Notes: a model not told the origin generated them from the sequence alone. A DNA stretch of 64,000 nucleotides from JAGPUQ01 sp963708735 (GCA_963708735.1 CAVPTW010000024.1:70806-134805); one strand, 5' to 3'. Positions 18,071 through 27,564 are shown, counted from the first letter of the stretch. Program-made: numbers and translations.

Positions 18071-18837
18071 CCTTTGCTCCGGGCAATGCGCCGCGCCAGC
18101 GCCGCGCGCTCCAGGCGCAGGCCGCGCCGGGCGCTGTAGGCGTCGAGCAGGGTTTCGCGCAGTCCCGGGTCGAGTGCCGGGCAGTGGCGAAACAAGGTGT
18201 CGAGATCGCGCAGACTGCCCCAGCGCTGCCAGGTGCGCTTGCATTTTTCGAGATCGATCAGGCACAGCGGCACCGGATTCTGGCTGCCGTCGTCGCCGAG
18301 AAAGGCGTCCCGCGCCACGAACAGATGTTTGGGGTACAGGCAGCCGTGGCGCCAGCCGGCGGCATGGAGCTGACCGAGCAGCGCGCCCGCCGCGGCGGCG
18401 AAGTGCTCCCGCGGCGCCGCTTTCTGCGTCTGTGCCAGCCAGGTATCCAGATCGAGGTAGGCGTCGAGGGCACGGGTGAGCAGCAGGGCGCGGTCGTCGC
18501 CCGGGCGGCGGTCGCGGCCGAAGGCGATGGCCTCCAGTGTCGGGATTTCGATGCGCGCGAGGGCGTGGATGCCGAGCCATTCGCGCTGTGCGAGCGGAAT
18601 GCCCCGCAGCCAGTGGCGCGGTGTGCGGCAATTGAAATTGCGCTGGCGCTTCAGGTAATAGCGGCGGCGGTCCGCACCCGCGCCGAGTTCCAGCACTCCG
18701 ACCTCACTGGTGCCGCCGCGCGCGCTGTTGGGGGCTTCGACGCCAATCACGCTGGCCTCCCAGAGGGCATCGAATCCGTCGAGCCCGTGACGCGCCAACA
18801 GGGCGCGCTCGGCCGGGGCGATGATGAGCGTCACCAT
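18067..18837 (-). CDS. LPS core kinase-fold protein (WapP-like)
   Basis: Protein of 256 aa of the WaaP/InaA lipopolysaccharide-kinase group. The N-lobe Lys lies in RYYLKRQRNFNCRTP near residue 60. The catalytic loop is GWRHGCLYPKHLFVA near 162, where the usual HxD reads HGCLYPKH, and the metal-binding Asp is in LCLIDLEKCKRTW near 190. The shape matches the extra kinases around waaP in Pseudomonas. The target sugar is unknown. The start ATG at 18837 lies 28 bp after the waaP stop. The stop overlaps the next gene. Confidence 0.8.
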   Translation of the reverse strand: MVTLIIAPAERALLARHGLDGFDALWEASVIGVEAPNSARGGTSEVGVLELGAGADRRRYYLKRQRNFNCRTPRHWLRGIPLAQREWLGIHALARIEIPTLEAIAFGRDRRPGDDRALLLTRALDAYLDLDTWLAQTQKAAPREHFAAAAGALLGQLHAAGWRHGCLYPKHLFVARDAFLGDDGSQNPVPLCLIDLEKCKRTWQRWGSLRDLDTLFRHCPALDPGLRETLLDAYSARRGLRLERAALARRIARSKG

Positions 18838-18865
18838 GGTCAGCGTGCCCCGCGCGCGGATCGGA

Positions 18866-19675
18866 TCATGGGTGATAACCCTTGCGCACCCCTTTGCGGT
18901 GCAGCGCGCGCGCGCGGCGGTCCAGCGCGCGCCACCGATGTTGTTGCAGGAGATCGCGCAGCGGCGTATCGGTGTAGACGCGCAGAAACTGAAGCTCGTC
19001 CCGCGCGGTGGCGCCCGCCTGGCGCGCGGAATAACACAGGCTGGCGAGATCCTTGCGGCGCCAGCGCCAGGGGGTGCGGCGGCGGATCTGCATGCGGTGG
19101 AGGTCGATCAGGTAGAGCGGTCGCGCGGCGGGCGGCTGGCTGAGTGCGGCGGGTGAGGCGTCCAGCAGGAAGTGGCACAGATAGTAATCGCGGTGATTGA
19201 TGCCGTTGGCGTGCAAGGTACGGGTGATGGTGGCGAGCTTGCGGATCAGTCGCCGGCGCTCGGCAATTCCCAGCGCCGCCAGCCCGCCGCGCGCGCAGAA
19301 GGTTTCCAGATCGACGCTGGGTTCGAGTGCTTCGGTGATGAGAAACGACAGGCGCCGCGCGGGATTGCCGCCGCGCTGCCCGAAAGCCACCGGCGTCATG
19401 GTGGCGACACCCAGCTCTTGGAGCCGGTGGATGGCGCGCCATTCGCGTTGTGCGCCCAGCACCGGCAGGTGCAGGCGCAGCAGATTCTTGGCGACTTCGC
19501 GCCAGCCGATGCCGCGATGGATCTTGGCGAAGTAGGCGCGCCCGCCGAGTTCGAAGCGCAGGGTGCGACGGCCTTCGAGGGCGCGGTAGGTCTCGCCCTC
19601 GAGCTTGGTCACCTCGACAAAGGGATCGCGCCCGGCCCAGGCACGGGCGAGCTCGCCGGTGACCACGGGCTTCAC
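18866..19675 (-). CDS. waaP: LPS core heptose I kinase
   Basis: Kinase of 269 aa that phosphorylates inner-core heptose I, a step that stabilises the outer membrane and is essential in P. aeruginosa. The N-lobe reads AYFAKIHRGIGWREVAKNLL near residue 48. The diagnostic WaaP catalytic loop is INHRDYYLCHFLLD near 160, and LYLIDLHRMQIRRRTPWRW follows near 188 with the metal-binding Asp. The start is a GTG at 19675 overlapping the waaG stop in a GTGA, so translation is coupled to waaG. Confidence 0.93.
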   Translation of the reverse strand: MKPVVTGELARAWAGRDPFVEVTKLEGETYRALEGRRTLRFELGGRAYFAKIHRGIGWREVAKNLLRLHLPVLGAQREWRAIHRLQELGVATMTPVAFGQRGGNPARRLSFLITEALEPSVDLETFCARGGLAALGIAERRRLIRKLATITRTLHANGINHRDYYLCHFLLDASPAALSQPPAARPLYLIDLHRMQIRRRTPWRWRRKDLASLCYSARQAGATARDELQFLRVYTDTPLRDLLQQHRWRALDRRARALHRKGVRKGYHP

Positions 19676-20802
19676 GTCGGCCTCCGCGCGCCGGGGACGA
19701 GCTGTTCGATCAGCGCGGCGGCGCGCTCGGGCAGGCCGTAGATGTCGGCAGTCGCGGCCCAGGCGAGGGCGCGCGCGCGCAAGGCGCTGCGGTCGGCCGT
19801 GAGCAGGGCCGCGAGCGCGTGGTCGAAAGCGTCCTGCCCATAGGGCTCGGGTAACACGGCGCCGGCGCCGGCCTCGGCGACATAGTGGGCGTAGCCGCAG
19901 TTGGCGGTGGTGAGTACCGGCAGTCCCGCCACCAGCGCTTCCAGCAATACGGTGCCGGTGTTTTCGCTGTAGGCGGGGTGGACCAGCAGGTCGGCACCCT
20001 GCAGAAAGCGGGGGATGTCGTCGCGACCGGCGAAGAATCGCACCCGTCCGGCCACGCCGAGGCGCCGCGCCAGACGTTGAAAGGTCGCGGGGTCGTCCTG
20101 ACCGATCACGAACAACTGTACATCCGCGTACTCCGCAGGCAGCGCCGCCAGCCCGCGGAGTACGCGGTCGAGGCCCTTGGTCCGGAATCCCGAGCCGATC
20201 ATCAGCAGCAGCGGACGGGATGCGCCGAGGCTGAATTCAGCGCGGAACGTTGCGCGCACCAGCGCGGCATCGGGCGGCGCGCGCCGACTCGGGTCGATAC
20301 CGGGCGGCAGCAAATGAAAGCGCTCGGCCGGGGTGCCATGATGGCGCCTGAACAGCGGTTCCTGCACCGACGAGAGCGTGAGTATCCGGGTGCGCGCGGC
20401 CGGACCAAACACCGCCGCCTCGTACTGCGCGAAATGCCGGTAGCGTGGCGACAGGCGGTACAGCGGTCCGCGCTGCGTGTGGGCCTTGTGGGCGTAGCAG
20501 GGGTCGGCGGCGTAATAGATATCGAGCCCGGGCATCTTGTTGAAGCCGACCACCGCGTCCACCGGCTGCCGCGCCAGGTGCGCGGCGAGCGCGCGGCTGA
20601 AATGGCGATAGCGCGCGGGGCTGGTGAAACCGCGGTCGGGAAGACGCACCACCTCCAGATCGGCGGGCGGCTCGCCGTTCCAGCTCAGCACAAACACCCG
20701 CACGCGGTGGCCGCGAGCCTGGCAGGCGCGCGCAATGCGCAGAAAATCCCGCTGCAAGCCGCCGTAGGGAAAGTATTTGTAGAGGCAGAAGGCGAGTTGC
20801 AT
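19672..20802 (-). CDS. waaG: LPS core glucosyltransferase WaaG
   Basis: GT4, GT-B fold transferase of 376 aa that adds the first hexose to heptose II (glucose in enterics, galactosamine in Pseudomonas). The start LAFCLYKYFPYGGLQRDFLR is a WaaG hallmark. The acceptor-side segment GFNKMPGLDIYYAADPCY is near residue 85. The sugar-nucleotide motif with the E-x7-E pair lies in HPAYSENTGTVLLEALVAGL near 280. The ATG at 20802 is 18 bp downstream of the waaF stop and the stop overlaps waaP. Confidence 0.93.
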   Translation of the reverse strand: MQLAFCLYKYFPYGGLQRDFLRIARACQARGHRVRVFVLSWNGEPPADLEVVRLPDRGFTSPARYRHFSRALAAHLARQPVDAVVGFNKMPGLDIYYAADPCYAHKAHTQRGPLYRLSPRYRHFAQYEAAVFGPAARTRILTLSSVQEPLFRRHHGTPAERFHLLPPGIDPSRRAPPDAALVRATFRAEFSLGASRPLLLMIGSGFRTKGLDRVLRGLAALPAEYADVQLFVIGQDDPATFQRLARRLGVAGRVRFFAGRDDIPRFLQGADLLVHPAYSENTGTVLLEALVAGLPVLTTANCGYAHYVAEAGAGAVLPEPYGQDAFDHALAALLTADRSALRARALAWAATADIYGLPERAAALIEQLVPGARRPT

Positions 20803-20820
20803 GTCCGGGGCGGCACGCTG

Positions 20821-21855
20821 TCAGTGCGCCGCTAGCAGCCGGTCGGCGGCGGCGAGCACCAGTGCGGGGCTCAGGTCATTCAGGCACTTGAGGTGACCCT
20901 TGGGACATTCGCGCTGGAAGCAGGGGCCGCAATCCACCGGGATCGACAGCGTCTGCGCCCGGGCCGAAAGCGGCGGCGTGAACGCCGGACTGCTGGAGCC
21001 GTACACCACGATCAGGGGGCGGTCGAGGGCGGCGGCGATGTGCATCAGTCCCGAGTCGTTGCTTACCACCAGGTCCGCCCCCGCGAGCAGGTCGAGGGCG
21101 TCGGCGAGTTCGGTGGTGCCGGCCAGATTGTAGGCCTGCGCTTTCAGGGCGGTGAGCAGGTGTTCGACGATGGCATCCGTCACCGGCCGGTCGCGCTCCG
21201 AACCCAGCAGCCAGATCTGCCAGCCGCGCTCGGCGTAGGTACTGGCGAGGCTCGCGTAGTGGGCTTCCGGCCAGCGCTTCGAGGGGCCGAATTCGGCGCC
21301 CGGACAGAGTGCCAGCACGGGGCGTTCGGGGTCGAGCGCGAACTGTTCGCGCAGCGCCGCGAGCCGCTGCGGATCGGCGCGCAGCCGGGGGCGGGGCAGT
21401 GGCTCCGGCAGCGGCCGTCCAGCGGGATAGGCGAGGGCGACGCAACGTTCGACCATGCGCGGGTATTTGCGCGGGTCCAGCAGCCGGATGTCGTTGAGCA
21501 GCCAGAAGCGCCACTCGCCGCGCCAGCCGGTGCGCAGCGGGATGCCGGCAAAAGCCGGGATCAGCGCCGACTTGAAGGAGTTGGGCAGCACGATGGCCTG
21601 GTCGAAGCGCTTGGGTTCGAGCGCGCGCGCCAGCGCGAAGCGGCCGCCGAGATTCAGTTCGCCGTGAGCGAAGGACAGGTCTATGGCGGCGTCCACTTCG
21701 GGCATGCGCGCCAGCAGCGGCCGGCTCCAGGCGGGGGCCAGCACCGTGATGCGGCATCCCGGCTGGCGCTGGCGCAACGCCATGAACAGGGCCTGGGACA
21801 TCACCATGTCCCCGATCCAGGCCGCGCCTATCACCAGAATGTTGGGTCCGGTCAT
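20821..21855 (-). CDS. waaF: LPS heptosyltransferase II
   Basis: GT9 transferase of 344 aa that adds the second heptose. ILVIGAAWIGDMVMSQALF at the N-terminus is the WaaF signature. The donor site reads VVSNDSGLMHIAAALDRPLI near residue 260, and a C-terminal Cys-rich segment (VDCGPCFQRECPKGHLKCL) is typical of the family. The ATG at 21855 gives the family start; 27 upstream in-frame codons overlap the ilvE end. The gene follows ilvE by 22 bp, an arrangement shared with Pseudomonas. Confidence 0.94.
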   Translation of the reverse strand: MTGPNILVIGAAWIGDMVMSQALFMALRQRQPGCRITVLAPAWSRPLLARMPEVDAAIDLSFAHGELNLGGRFALARALEPKRFDQAIVLPNSFKSALIPAFAGIPLRTGWRGEWRFWLLNDIRLLDPRKYPRMVERCVALAYPAGRPLPEPLPRPRLRADPQRLAALREQFALDPERPVLALCPGAEFGPSKRWPEAHYASLASTYAERGWQIWLLGSERDRPVTDAIVEHLLTALKAQAYNLAGTTELADALDLLAGADLVVSNDSGLMHIAAALDRPLIVVYGSSSPAFTPPLSARAQTLSIPVDCGPCFQRECPKGHLKCLNDLSPALVLAAADRLLAAH

Positions 21856-21877
21856 CGCCGCCGGCCTGGCGTTGTAG

Positions 21878-22807
21878 TCAATCGGCGACCGGTGCCAGCC
21901 ATTCCGGATGGGCGGCGAGACGACCGCGCACCGCATCGAAATACAGTTGCTGCAGGCGCGTGGTGATCGGTCCGCGCGCGCCGGCGCCGATCACCCGGTT
22001 GTCGAGCTCGCGGATCGGCAGCACTTCGGCGGCGGTGCCGGTGAAAAAGGCTTCATCCGCGATATAGATTTCATCGCGGGTGATGCGTTTTTCGCGGACT
22101 TCGTAACCGCATTCGTGGGCCAGTTGAATCACGGTGTCGCGGGTGATGCCGTCGAGACAGGAGGTCAGCTCGGGGGTGTAGAGCACGCCGCGATTGACCA
22201 CGAAAATATTCTCGCCGCTGCCTTCCGCGACATAGCCTTCGGGATCGAGCAGCAGTGCTTCGTCGTAGCCGTCCTGCAGCGCTTCGCGCAGCGCCATCAT
22301 CGAGTTGGTGTAGTTGCCGGTCGCCTTCGCCTTGCACATGGTGATGTTGACGTGATGGCGCGTGATGGACGAGGTGCGGATGCGGATGCCCTGCTCCAGC
22401 GCCTCGGGACTCATGTAGGAGGGCCATTCCCAGGCGGCGACGGCAACGTGGGTGCGCAGGCCGTCGGCGCGCAGGCCCATGCCCTCGGAGCCGAGAAACG
22501 CCAGCGGCCGGATATAGCCTTCACGCAGATTGTTGGCGCGCACGACCTGGCGCTGGGCCTCGTTCAGGGTCTTGCGGTCGAAGGGCATTTGCATGCCGAC
22601 GATCTTCGCGGAGTTGAACAGCCGGTTGGTGTGATCTTCCAGACGGAAAATCGCCGTGCCGCGACTGTCGGTGTGATAGGCGCGCACACCTTCGAACACA
22701 CCCATGCCGTAGTGCAGGGTGTGAGTCAGCACATGGACCTGCGCCTCGCGCCAGGGCACCAGTTGGCCATCGAACCAGATAAACCCGTCGCGGTCGGCAA
22801 AAGACAT
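21878..22807 (-). CDS. ilvE: Branched-chain amino acid aminotransferase
   Basis: PLP enzyme (fold type IV, 309 aa) for the last step of Leu/Ile/Val synthesis. HTLHYGMGVFEGVRAYHT near residue 30 and the PLP-lysine segment MCKAKATGNYTNSMMALR near 157-175 are diagnostic, followed by EGSGENIFVV near 196 and LDGITRDTVIQLA near 218. The ATG at 22807 has a GAGGAG ribosome site. It lies between glnE and waaF, separated from glnE by an 83-bp gap that contains a short tandem repeat. Confidence 0.95.
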   Translation of the reverse strand: MSFADRDGFIWFDGQLVPWREAQVHVLTHTLHYGMGVFEGVRAYHTDSRGTAIFRLEDHTNRLFNSAKIVGMQMPFDRKTLNEAQRQVVRANNLREGYIRPLAFLGSEGMGLRADGLRTHVAVAAWEWPSYMSPEALEQGIRIRTSSITRHHVNITMCKAKATGNYTNSMMALREALQDGYDEALLLDPEGYVAEGSGENIFVVNRGVLYTPELTSCLDGITRDTVIQLAHECGYEVREKRITRDEIYIADEAFFTGTAAEVLPIRELDNRVIGAGARGPITTRLQQLYFDAVRGRLAAHPEWLAPVAD

Positions 22808-22833
22808 CGGAATGCACTCCTCGAAAATGTGTC

Positions 22834-22889
22834 GTGGAAACTATCTTGTGAAAACCATCTAGTGGAAACCATCTTGTGGAGACCAGTTC
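22834..22889. repeat. Four degenerate 14-bp tandem units between glnE and ilvE
   Basis: Units of GTGGAAACCATCTT with 1-5 changes each are stacked at 22834, 22848, 22862 and 22876. They fill the gap between the glnE stop (22891) and the ilvE ribosome site. No function is evident. Confidence 0.8.
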
Positions 22890-22890
22890 G

Positions 22891-25773
22891 TTACCCGCCC
22901 AGGAGGCGCTCCCAGATGGCGGTGACCGCGGCCCGCGGCGCGGCGAACTCCGCCGCGGGAACCACGCCGGGCTGACGCTGCAATTGCAGCCGATGTGCCG
23001 CCGCGCGGTAGGCCTTGTAGGCTTCCCGCAGGGTTTCCGTGTCAGTAGCAGACAAGACACCGGCCTCCGCCAGATCACCGAGGATACGAATGTTATCGGT
23101 CCAGCGGGTGAGTTCCGGGTGGCGGTGGGACTCGGCCAAGACGGCAAATTGAACCATAAATTCGATATCCACGATACCGCCGGCATCCTGCTTCAGGTCA
23201 AACAGATCCTGGTTTTGCACGGTGGCTTCCGATGCCAGATGGGCGCGCATTTTGGCGCGCATGGCGTTGACTTCGCGGGCGAGCTCGGCGCGGTCGCGCG
23301 GACGGCACAGCACATGGTGGCGCACGGCGGCGAAGCGTTCAGCCAGCGCGGTGCTGCCGGCGACGGGTCGCGCGCGCACCAGCGCCTGATGCTCCCAGAC
23401 CCAGGCGCTCTCGGCTTGATAGCGTGCAAATGCGTCACAGGACGACACCAGCAGCCCCGAGTTGCCCGAGGGCCGCAGGCGCATATCCACCTCATACAGG
23501 GCGCCCGAGGCGGTGCGGGTGCTCAGGATGTGGATGATGCGCTGGCCGAGGCGGGCAAAAAACTGCTCGTTGCTCAGCGGGTGCGCGCCGCTGGTGGCCA
23601 ATGTCGGATCGGCATCGTGAAGAAACACCAGATCCAGGTCTGAGTCGTGCGCCAGCTCGATGCCGCCCAGCTTGCCGTAGCCGACCACGAGGAAGCCGGG
23701 TGCGGTCCCCGTCGCGGTGATCGGGTGGCCGTGGCGCGCGACCAGTTGCGCGCGGGCGAATGTAACGACTTCCTCGAGAATCGCTTCGGCAAGCCAGCTG
23801 AGGTAGTCGCTCACCTTCATCAGCGGCAGCGCGCCGGTGATCTCGGCGGCGGCCACGCGCAGCGCATGAGCGCGGCGGAAGTAGCGCAGCGCCTCCATGC
23901 GAGTTTCCAGGTCGTCGTCCGGCACCCGTTCGAGATGACGGCTCAGCTCGGTGGCGATGCCGGCGCGGTCGGGCGGCGCGTACAGGGTGGCGGGATCGAG
24001 CAATTCATCCAGCAGGGCCGGGTAGTGCGCCAACTCGTCGGCGACCCAGGGGCTGGCCGCGCACAGCCGCACCAGTTGGCGCCGCGCGCCCGGATTCTCG
24101 CTCAACAGCGTGAGATAGACGCTGCGGCGCGCCACCGCCTCGACCACGGTGCTCACCCGGTACAGGGTTTCCGCGCCCTCGGCGCTGCACTCGACAATCA
24201 GCAGCGGCATCAGGTGATCGAGACGGCTCCGGGCGTCCGCCGCCATGGCCTGCACGCCACGGCTGCGGTGCAGCTGTTGCAGGACTTCGGCCGCCCGTGC
24301 CGCCGCGGCGCCGTAGCCGAGCGCCGCCAGCTCGTCCGCCGGCGGATCTGCGGCCGCCGCCAGCAGCCAGATACCGCGCGCGCGGTCGTCGTCGGCGCCC
24401 GCCGTTTCCGCCGGCGCTACCACGGCGTCAAACAGGGTGCGCACCTGGGTTCGCACCGCATCCAGTGCGGCGGCGAACCCCGTCCAGTCCGGATAACCCA
24501 TCAGCGCCGCCAGACGCTCGCGATCCGCAGGCTCCGTGGGCAGGGTCTGGGTCTGCCGATCGCGCCAGGCCTGGAGGGCGTGTTCGGTGTTGCGCAGGAA
24601 CACATAGGCGTCCCACAGGCGCGCGCCGGCGCGGTCCGGGAGCAATGCGTCGCGGTCGATCAGATCGAGCACCGTGCGCAACTGCTGGGTCTGGAAGCGG
24701 CGGTCGCGACCGCCCCGGATCAACTGAAAGGCCTGGGCGATGAACTCGATCTCGCGGATGCCGCCGGCGCCGAGCTTGATGTTGCCGGCCATGTCGCGGC
24801 GCGCCACTTCGCGATTGATCAGCGCCTTCATGTCGCGCAGCGACTGGATCGCGGAGTAGTCGATGTATTTGCGATAGGTAAAAGCCCGCAGCAGATCGAG
24901 CAGACGCGTCGCCGCCGCGGGGTCGCCGCTCACCGCGCGCGCCTTGATCATGGCGTAGCGCTCCCAGTCGCGGCCCTGGGTCTGGTAGTACTCGGCGAGG
25001 GCATCGAAATTCGCCACCAGGGCGCCGCTGTCGCCGTACGGACGCAGCCGCATGTCGACCCGGAATACAAAACCCTCGGCGGTGTGCTGATCCAGGGCCT
25101 GGATCAGTTTGCGGCCCAGGCGCAGGAAAAATTCCTGATTGTCGAGCACGCGCGTCGCGCCCCCGGCGAAGGGGACGGTCTCGCCCCCTTCCGGATAAGC
25201 GAAGATCAGATCGATGTCGGACGAGAGATTGAGTTCACCGCCGCCCAGCTTGCCCATGGCGAGCACCAGGAGCTGCTGTGGCTGGCCGGAGTCGGCGCCC
25301 ATGGGCGTGCCCCAGAGCCGGCAGGCTTCGGCGTAGAGAAAGGCCAGCGCGCCGCGAATACAGGCTTCCGCGAGCGCCGAGAGCGCGGCCATGGTGCTTT
25401 CAAGATCTGCGCTGCGGGTGAGATCGCCCCAGACGATGCGCAGCATTTCGAGATTGCGAAAGCGGCGCAGGCGGCGGCCGAGTTCGGCCGCGTCGGGGCA
25501 GCCGGCAAGCGCGGTCGCGAGATCGGTTTCGATCGAGTCCGGTGCCCGCGCCTTCGCGAGTTCGCCCCGCTCCGCCAGATCGAGGAACGCATCCGGTTGC
25601 CGGCAGCACACGCTCGCCGCGAACTCGCTCCCCGACCAGACCCACCGTAACGCGCGCGCGAACTCCGGGTCGGCGCGCAGGGCGGCGAGGCGCTCGCGTG
25701 CCGCCGGCGCGGCATCGAAAAACTGTTCGAGCTGGCGCGCGAACAGGGCCTCGCGGTCGGCCGAGAGCGCCAT
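22891..25773 (-). CDS. glnE: Bifunctional glutamine synthetase adenylyltransferase / deadenylase
   Basis: Protein of 960 aa that adds or removes AMP on glutamine synthetase in response to PII and glutamine. Two nucleotidyltransferase domains are visible. The N-terminal (removase) one has GGGELNLSSDIDLIFAYPEG near residue 177. The C-terminal (transferase) one has GGIELAHDSDLDLVFLHD near 700. Helical GlnD-like linkers such as KLGAGGIREIEFIAQAFQLI and DAGGIVDIEFMVQF follow each. The ATG at 25773 is used; an in-frame GTG at 25785 is possible. It follows the PilB-like gene by 15 bp on the same strand. Confidence 0.95.
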   Translation of the reverse strand: MALSADREALFARQLEQFFDAAPAARERLAALRADPEFARALRWVWSGSEFAASVCCRQPDAFLDLAERGELAKARAPDSIETDLATALAGCPDAAELGRRLRRFRNLEMLRIVWGDLTRSADLESTMAALSALAEACIRGALAFLYAEACRLWGTPMGADSGQPQQLLVLAMGKLGGGELNLSSDIDLIFAYPEGGETVPFAGGATRVLDNQEFFLRLGRKLIQALDQHTAEGFVFRVDMRLRPYGDSGALVANFDALAEYYQTQGRDWERYAMIKARAVSGDPAAATRLLDLLRAFTYRKYIDYSAIQSLRDMKALINREVARRDMAGNIKLGAGGIREIEFIAQAFQLIRGGRDRRFQTQQLRTVLDLIDRDALLPDRAGARLWDAYVFLRNTEHALQAWRDRQTQTLPTEPADRERLAALMGYPDWTGFAAALDAVRTQVRTLFDAVVAPAETAGADDDRARGIWLLAAAADPPADELAALGYGAAAARAAEVLQQLHRSRGVQAMAADARSRLDHLMPLLIVECSAEGAETLYRVSTVVEAVARRSVYLTLLSENPGARRQLVRLCAASPWVADELAHYPALLDELLDPATLYAPPDRAGIATELSRHLERVPDDDLETRMEALRYFRRAHALRVAAAEITGALPLMKVSDYLSWLAEAILEEVVTFARAQLVARHGHPITATGTAPGFLVVGYGKLGGIELAHDSDLDLVFLHDADPTLATSGAHPLSNEQFFARLGQRIIHILSTRTASGALYEVDMRLRPSGNSGLLVSSCDAFARYQAESAWVWEHQALVRARPVAGSTALAERFAAVRHHVLCRPRDRAELAREVNAMRAKMRAHLASEATVQNQDLFDLKQDAGGIVDIEFMVQFAVLAESHRHPELTRWTDNIRILGDLAEAGVLSATDTETLREAYKAYRAAAHRLQLQRQPGVVPAAEFAAPRAAVTAIWERLLGG

Positions 25774-25788
25774 CCTGACCGGCACCGG

Positions 25789-27564
25789 CTAGCGCCCCAT
25801 ATCCGGCGCTACGCGCATCACTTCCGCCACCGAGGTGATGCCCGCGCCGACTTTCTGGGCACCGGACAGGCGCAGGGTACGCATGCCTTCGCGCATGGCT
25901 TGCAGGCGCAGCGCGGAGATGTCGCACTGGTCGCCGATCAGCGGCTTGAGGGTGTCGCTCACCAGCATGATTTCATAGATGCCCTGGCGGCCCAGATAGC
26001 CGGTGCCGCGACATTCGAGACAGCCGGCGGGCTCGGCGAACTGCACGGGCGGTGGCGCTTTCCAGGGCTGCACCAGCGCCTTCCAGGCCGCCGCGTCCAC
26101 CGACGTCCTGCGCACGCAGTGCGGGCACAGGGTGCGCACCAGGCGCTGGGCCATCACGCCATTGAGCGTGACCTTGAGCAGGTGCGCGGGCACGCCCAGA
26201 TCGAGCAGGCGGGTGATGGCGGTGGGCGCGTCGTTGGTGTGCAGAGTGGACAGGACCAGGTGGCCGGTGAGGGCGGCCTGAATCGCCATTTCTGCGGTCG
26301 CGAGATCGCGGATCTCTCCCACCATGATGATGTCCGGGTCCTGGCGCATCAGAGTGCGCACACCCTCGGCGAAGCTGAAGTTGATCTGGGGTTGAACCTG
26401 GGTCTGGTTGAAACTGTCCTCGACCATCTCGATGGGGTCTTCCACCGTGCTGACATTCACTTCCTCGGTGGCGAGCTGTTTCAGGGTGGAGTACAGCGTC
26501 GTGGTCTTGCCCGATCCGGTGGGTCCGGTGACCAGCACGATACCGTTGGACTGGCTGATCATGCCCTGCCAACGCTGGTAGTCGTCGCCGCTGAGACCCA
26601 GTTCGGTGAAGCTGCGCAGCAATACTTCGGGATCGAAAATCCGGATTACCATTTTCTCGCCAAACGCCGTGGGCAGGGTCGAGAGCCGCAGTTCCACTTC
26701 GCCGCCGGCGGGGGTCCGGGTCTTGACCCGCCCATCCTGGGGTTTGCGCTTTTCCGCCACGTTCATGCGGCCGAGGATTTTCAGGCGGCTGGTGACCGCA
26801 CTCAGCACCTGGGCCGGAAGTTCGTAGACCGGGTGCAGTACGCCATCGATCCGGAAGCGGACCTTGCCCAGTTCCCGGCGCGGCTCGATGTGGATGTCGC
26901 TGGCGCGCTGGTCGAAGGCGTATTGCAACAGCCAGTCGACGATATTGACGATGTGCTGATCCTGCGCATCCGGATCCTTGAGGGAGCCAAGCTCCAGCAG
27001 CTGCTCGAAATTGCCGAGCGCGGGACGGGTGCCGCGCATCGCGGTGCCGGCGCCGGACACCGAGCGCGACAGGGTGTAGAACTCGAGCGTGTATTTCTCG
27101 ATATCCGCCGGGTTGGCCACGACCCGCTTGACGCGCTTGCGGCTGGCCTGTTCGAGACCCGAGACCCAGGTGGTGACGAAGGGCTGCGCCGTGGCCACGA
27201 CGATCTCCTCGGCGCCGGCTTCGACACACAGGATGCTGTGGCGCTTGGCGAACTCGAAGGACATCACCCGCGCCACCTCCGCCACCTTGACCTTGAGCGG
27301 GTCGATGCGCAGCACCGGCAGTTGCGCGGTTTCGCCGAGCCACTGGGTCAGGGTTTCGAGATCCAGAACCCGGCCGGGCCGGGCGGCGTTGCCGATCTGC
27401 TGGCCGGCGATGTACACCAGCGGGTGCTGGAGCGACTGCTCGCGGGTGCGGTTCCCCCCGGCAAGCTGGTTGGCATCCCCGCGCGCAACGAGGCCGGCAT
27501 CCACCAGGTGCTTCAGCGCCAGGGCAAGGTCCAGAACCTGTTCGGGCGCGATCGCGACAGCCAT
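25789..27564 (-). CDS. GspE/PilB-type secretion ATPase
   Basis: Hexameric assembly ATPase of 591 aa of the type II secretion/type IV pilus class. An N-terminal MshEN-like region precedes the core: QRASDIHIEPRRELGKVRFR near residue 221, Walker A LVTGPTGSGKTTTLYSTL near 347, the Asp box STVEDPIEM, Walker B LMRQDPDIIMVGEIRD near 413, and a His box STLHTNDAPTAI. A zinc-binding tetracysteine (CPHC...CLEC) lies near residues 489-523. No other pilus or secretion gene is nearby, so which machine it serves is unknown and I give no symbol. The frame ends 15 bp before the glnE start. Confidence 0.88.
   Translation of the reverse strand: MAVAIAPEQVLDLALALKHLVDAGLVARGDANQLAGGNRTREQSLQHPLVYIAGQQIGNAARPGRVLDLETLTQWLGETAQLPVLRIDPLKVKVAEVARVMSFEFAKRHSILCVEAGAEEIVVATAQPFVTTWVSGLEQASRKRVKRVVANPADIEKYTLEFYTLSRSVSGAGTAMRGTRPALGNFEQLLELGSLKDPDAQDQHIVNIVDWLLQYAFDQRASDIHIEPRRELGKVRFRIDGVLHPVYELPAQVLSAVTSRLKILGRMNVAEKRKPQDGRVKTRTPAGGEVELRLSTLPTAFGEKMVIRIFDPEVLLRSFTELGLSGDDYQRWQGMISQSNGIVLVTGPTGSGKTTTLYSTLKQLATEEVNVSTVEDPIEMVEDSFNQTQVQPQINFSFAEGVRTLMRQDPDIIMVGEIRDLATAEMAIQAALTGHLVLSTLHTNDAPTAITRLLDLGVPAHLLKVTLNGVMAQRLVRTLCPHCVRRTSVDAAAWKALVQPWKAPPPVQFAEPAGCLECRGTGYLGRQGIYEIMLVSDTLKPLIGDQCDISALRLQAMREGMRTLRLSGAQKVGAGITSVAEVMRVAPDMGR

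Noticed and set aside
17297..18139. 280-codon plus-strand open frame
   Set aside because: It lies antisense to the double-kinase gene, has Arg/Gly/Gln-rich composition and no family motif. Long antisense frames are expected at this GC content.
23647..25650. 667-codon plus-strand open frame
   Set aside because: Antisense of glnE; no recognisable domain.
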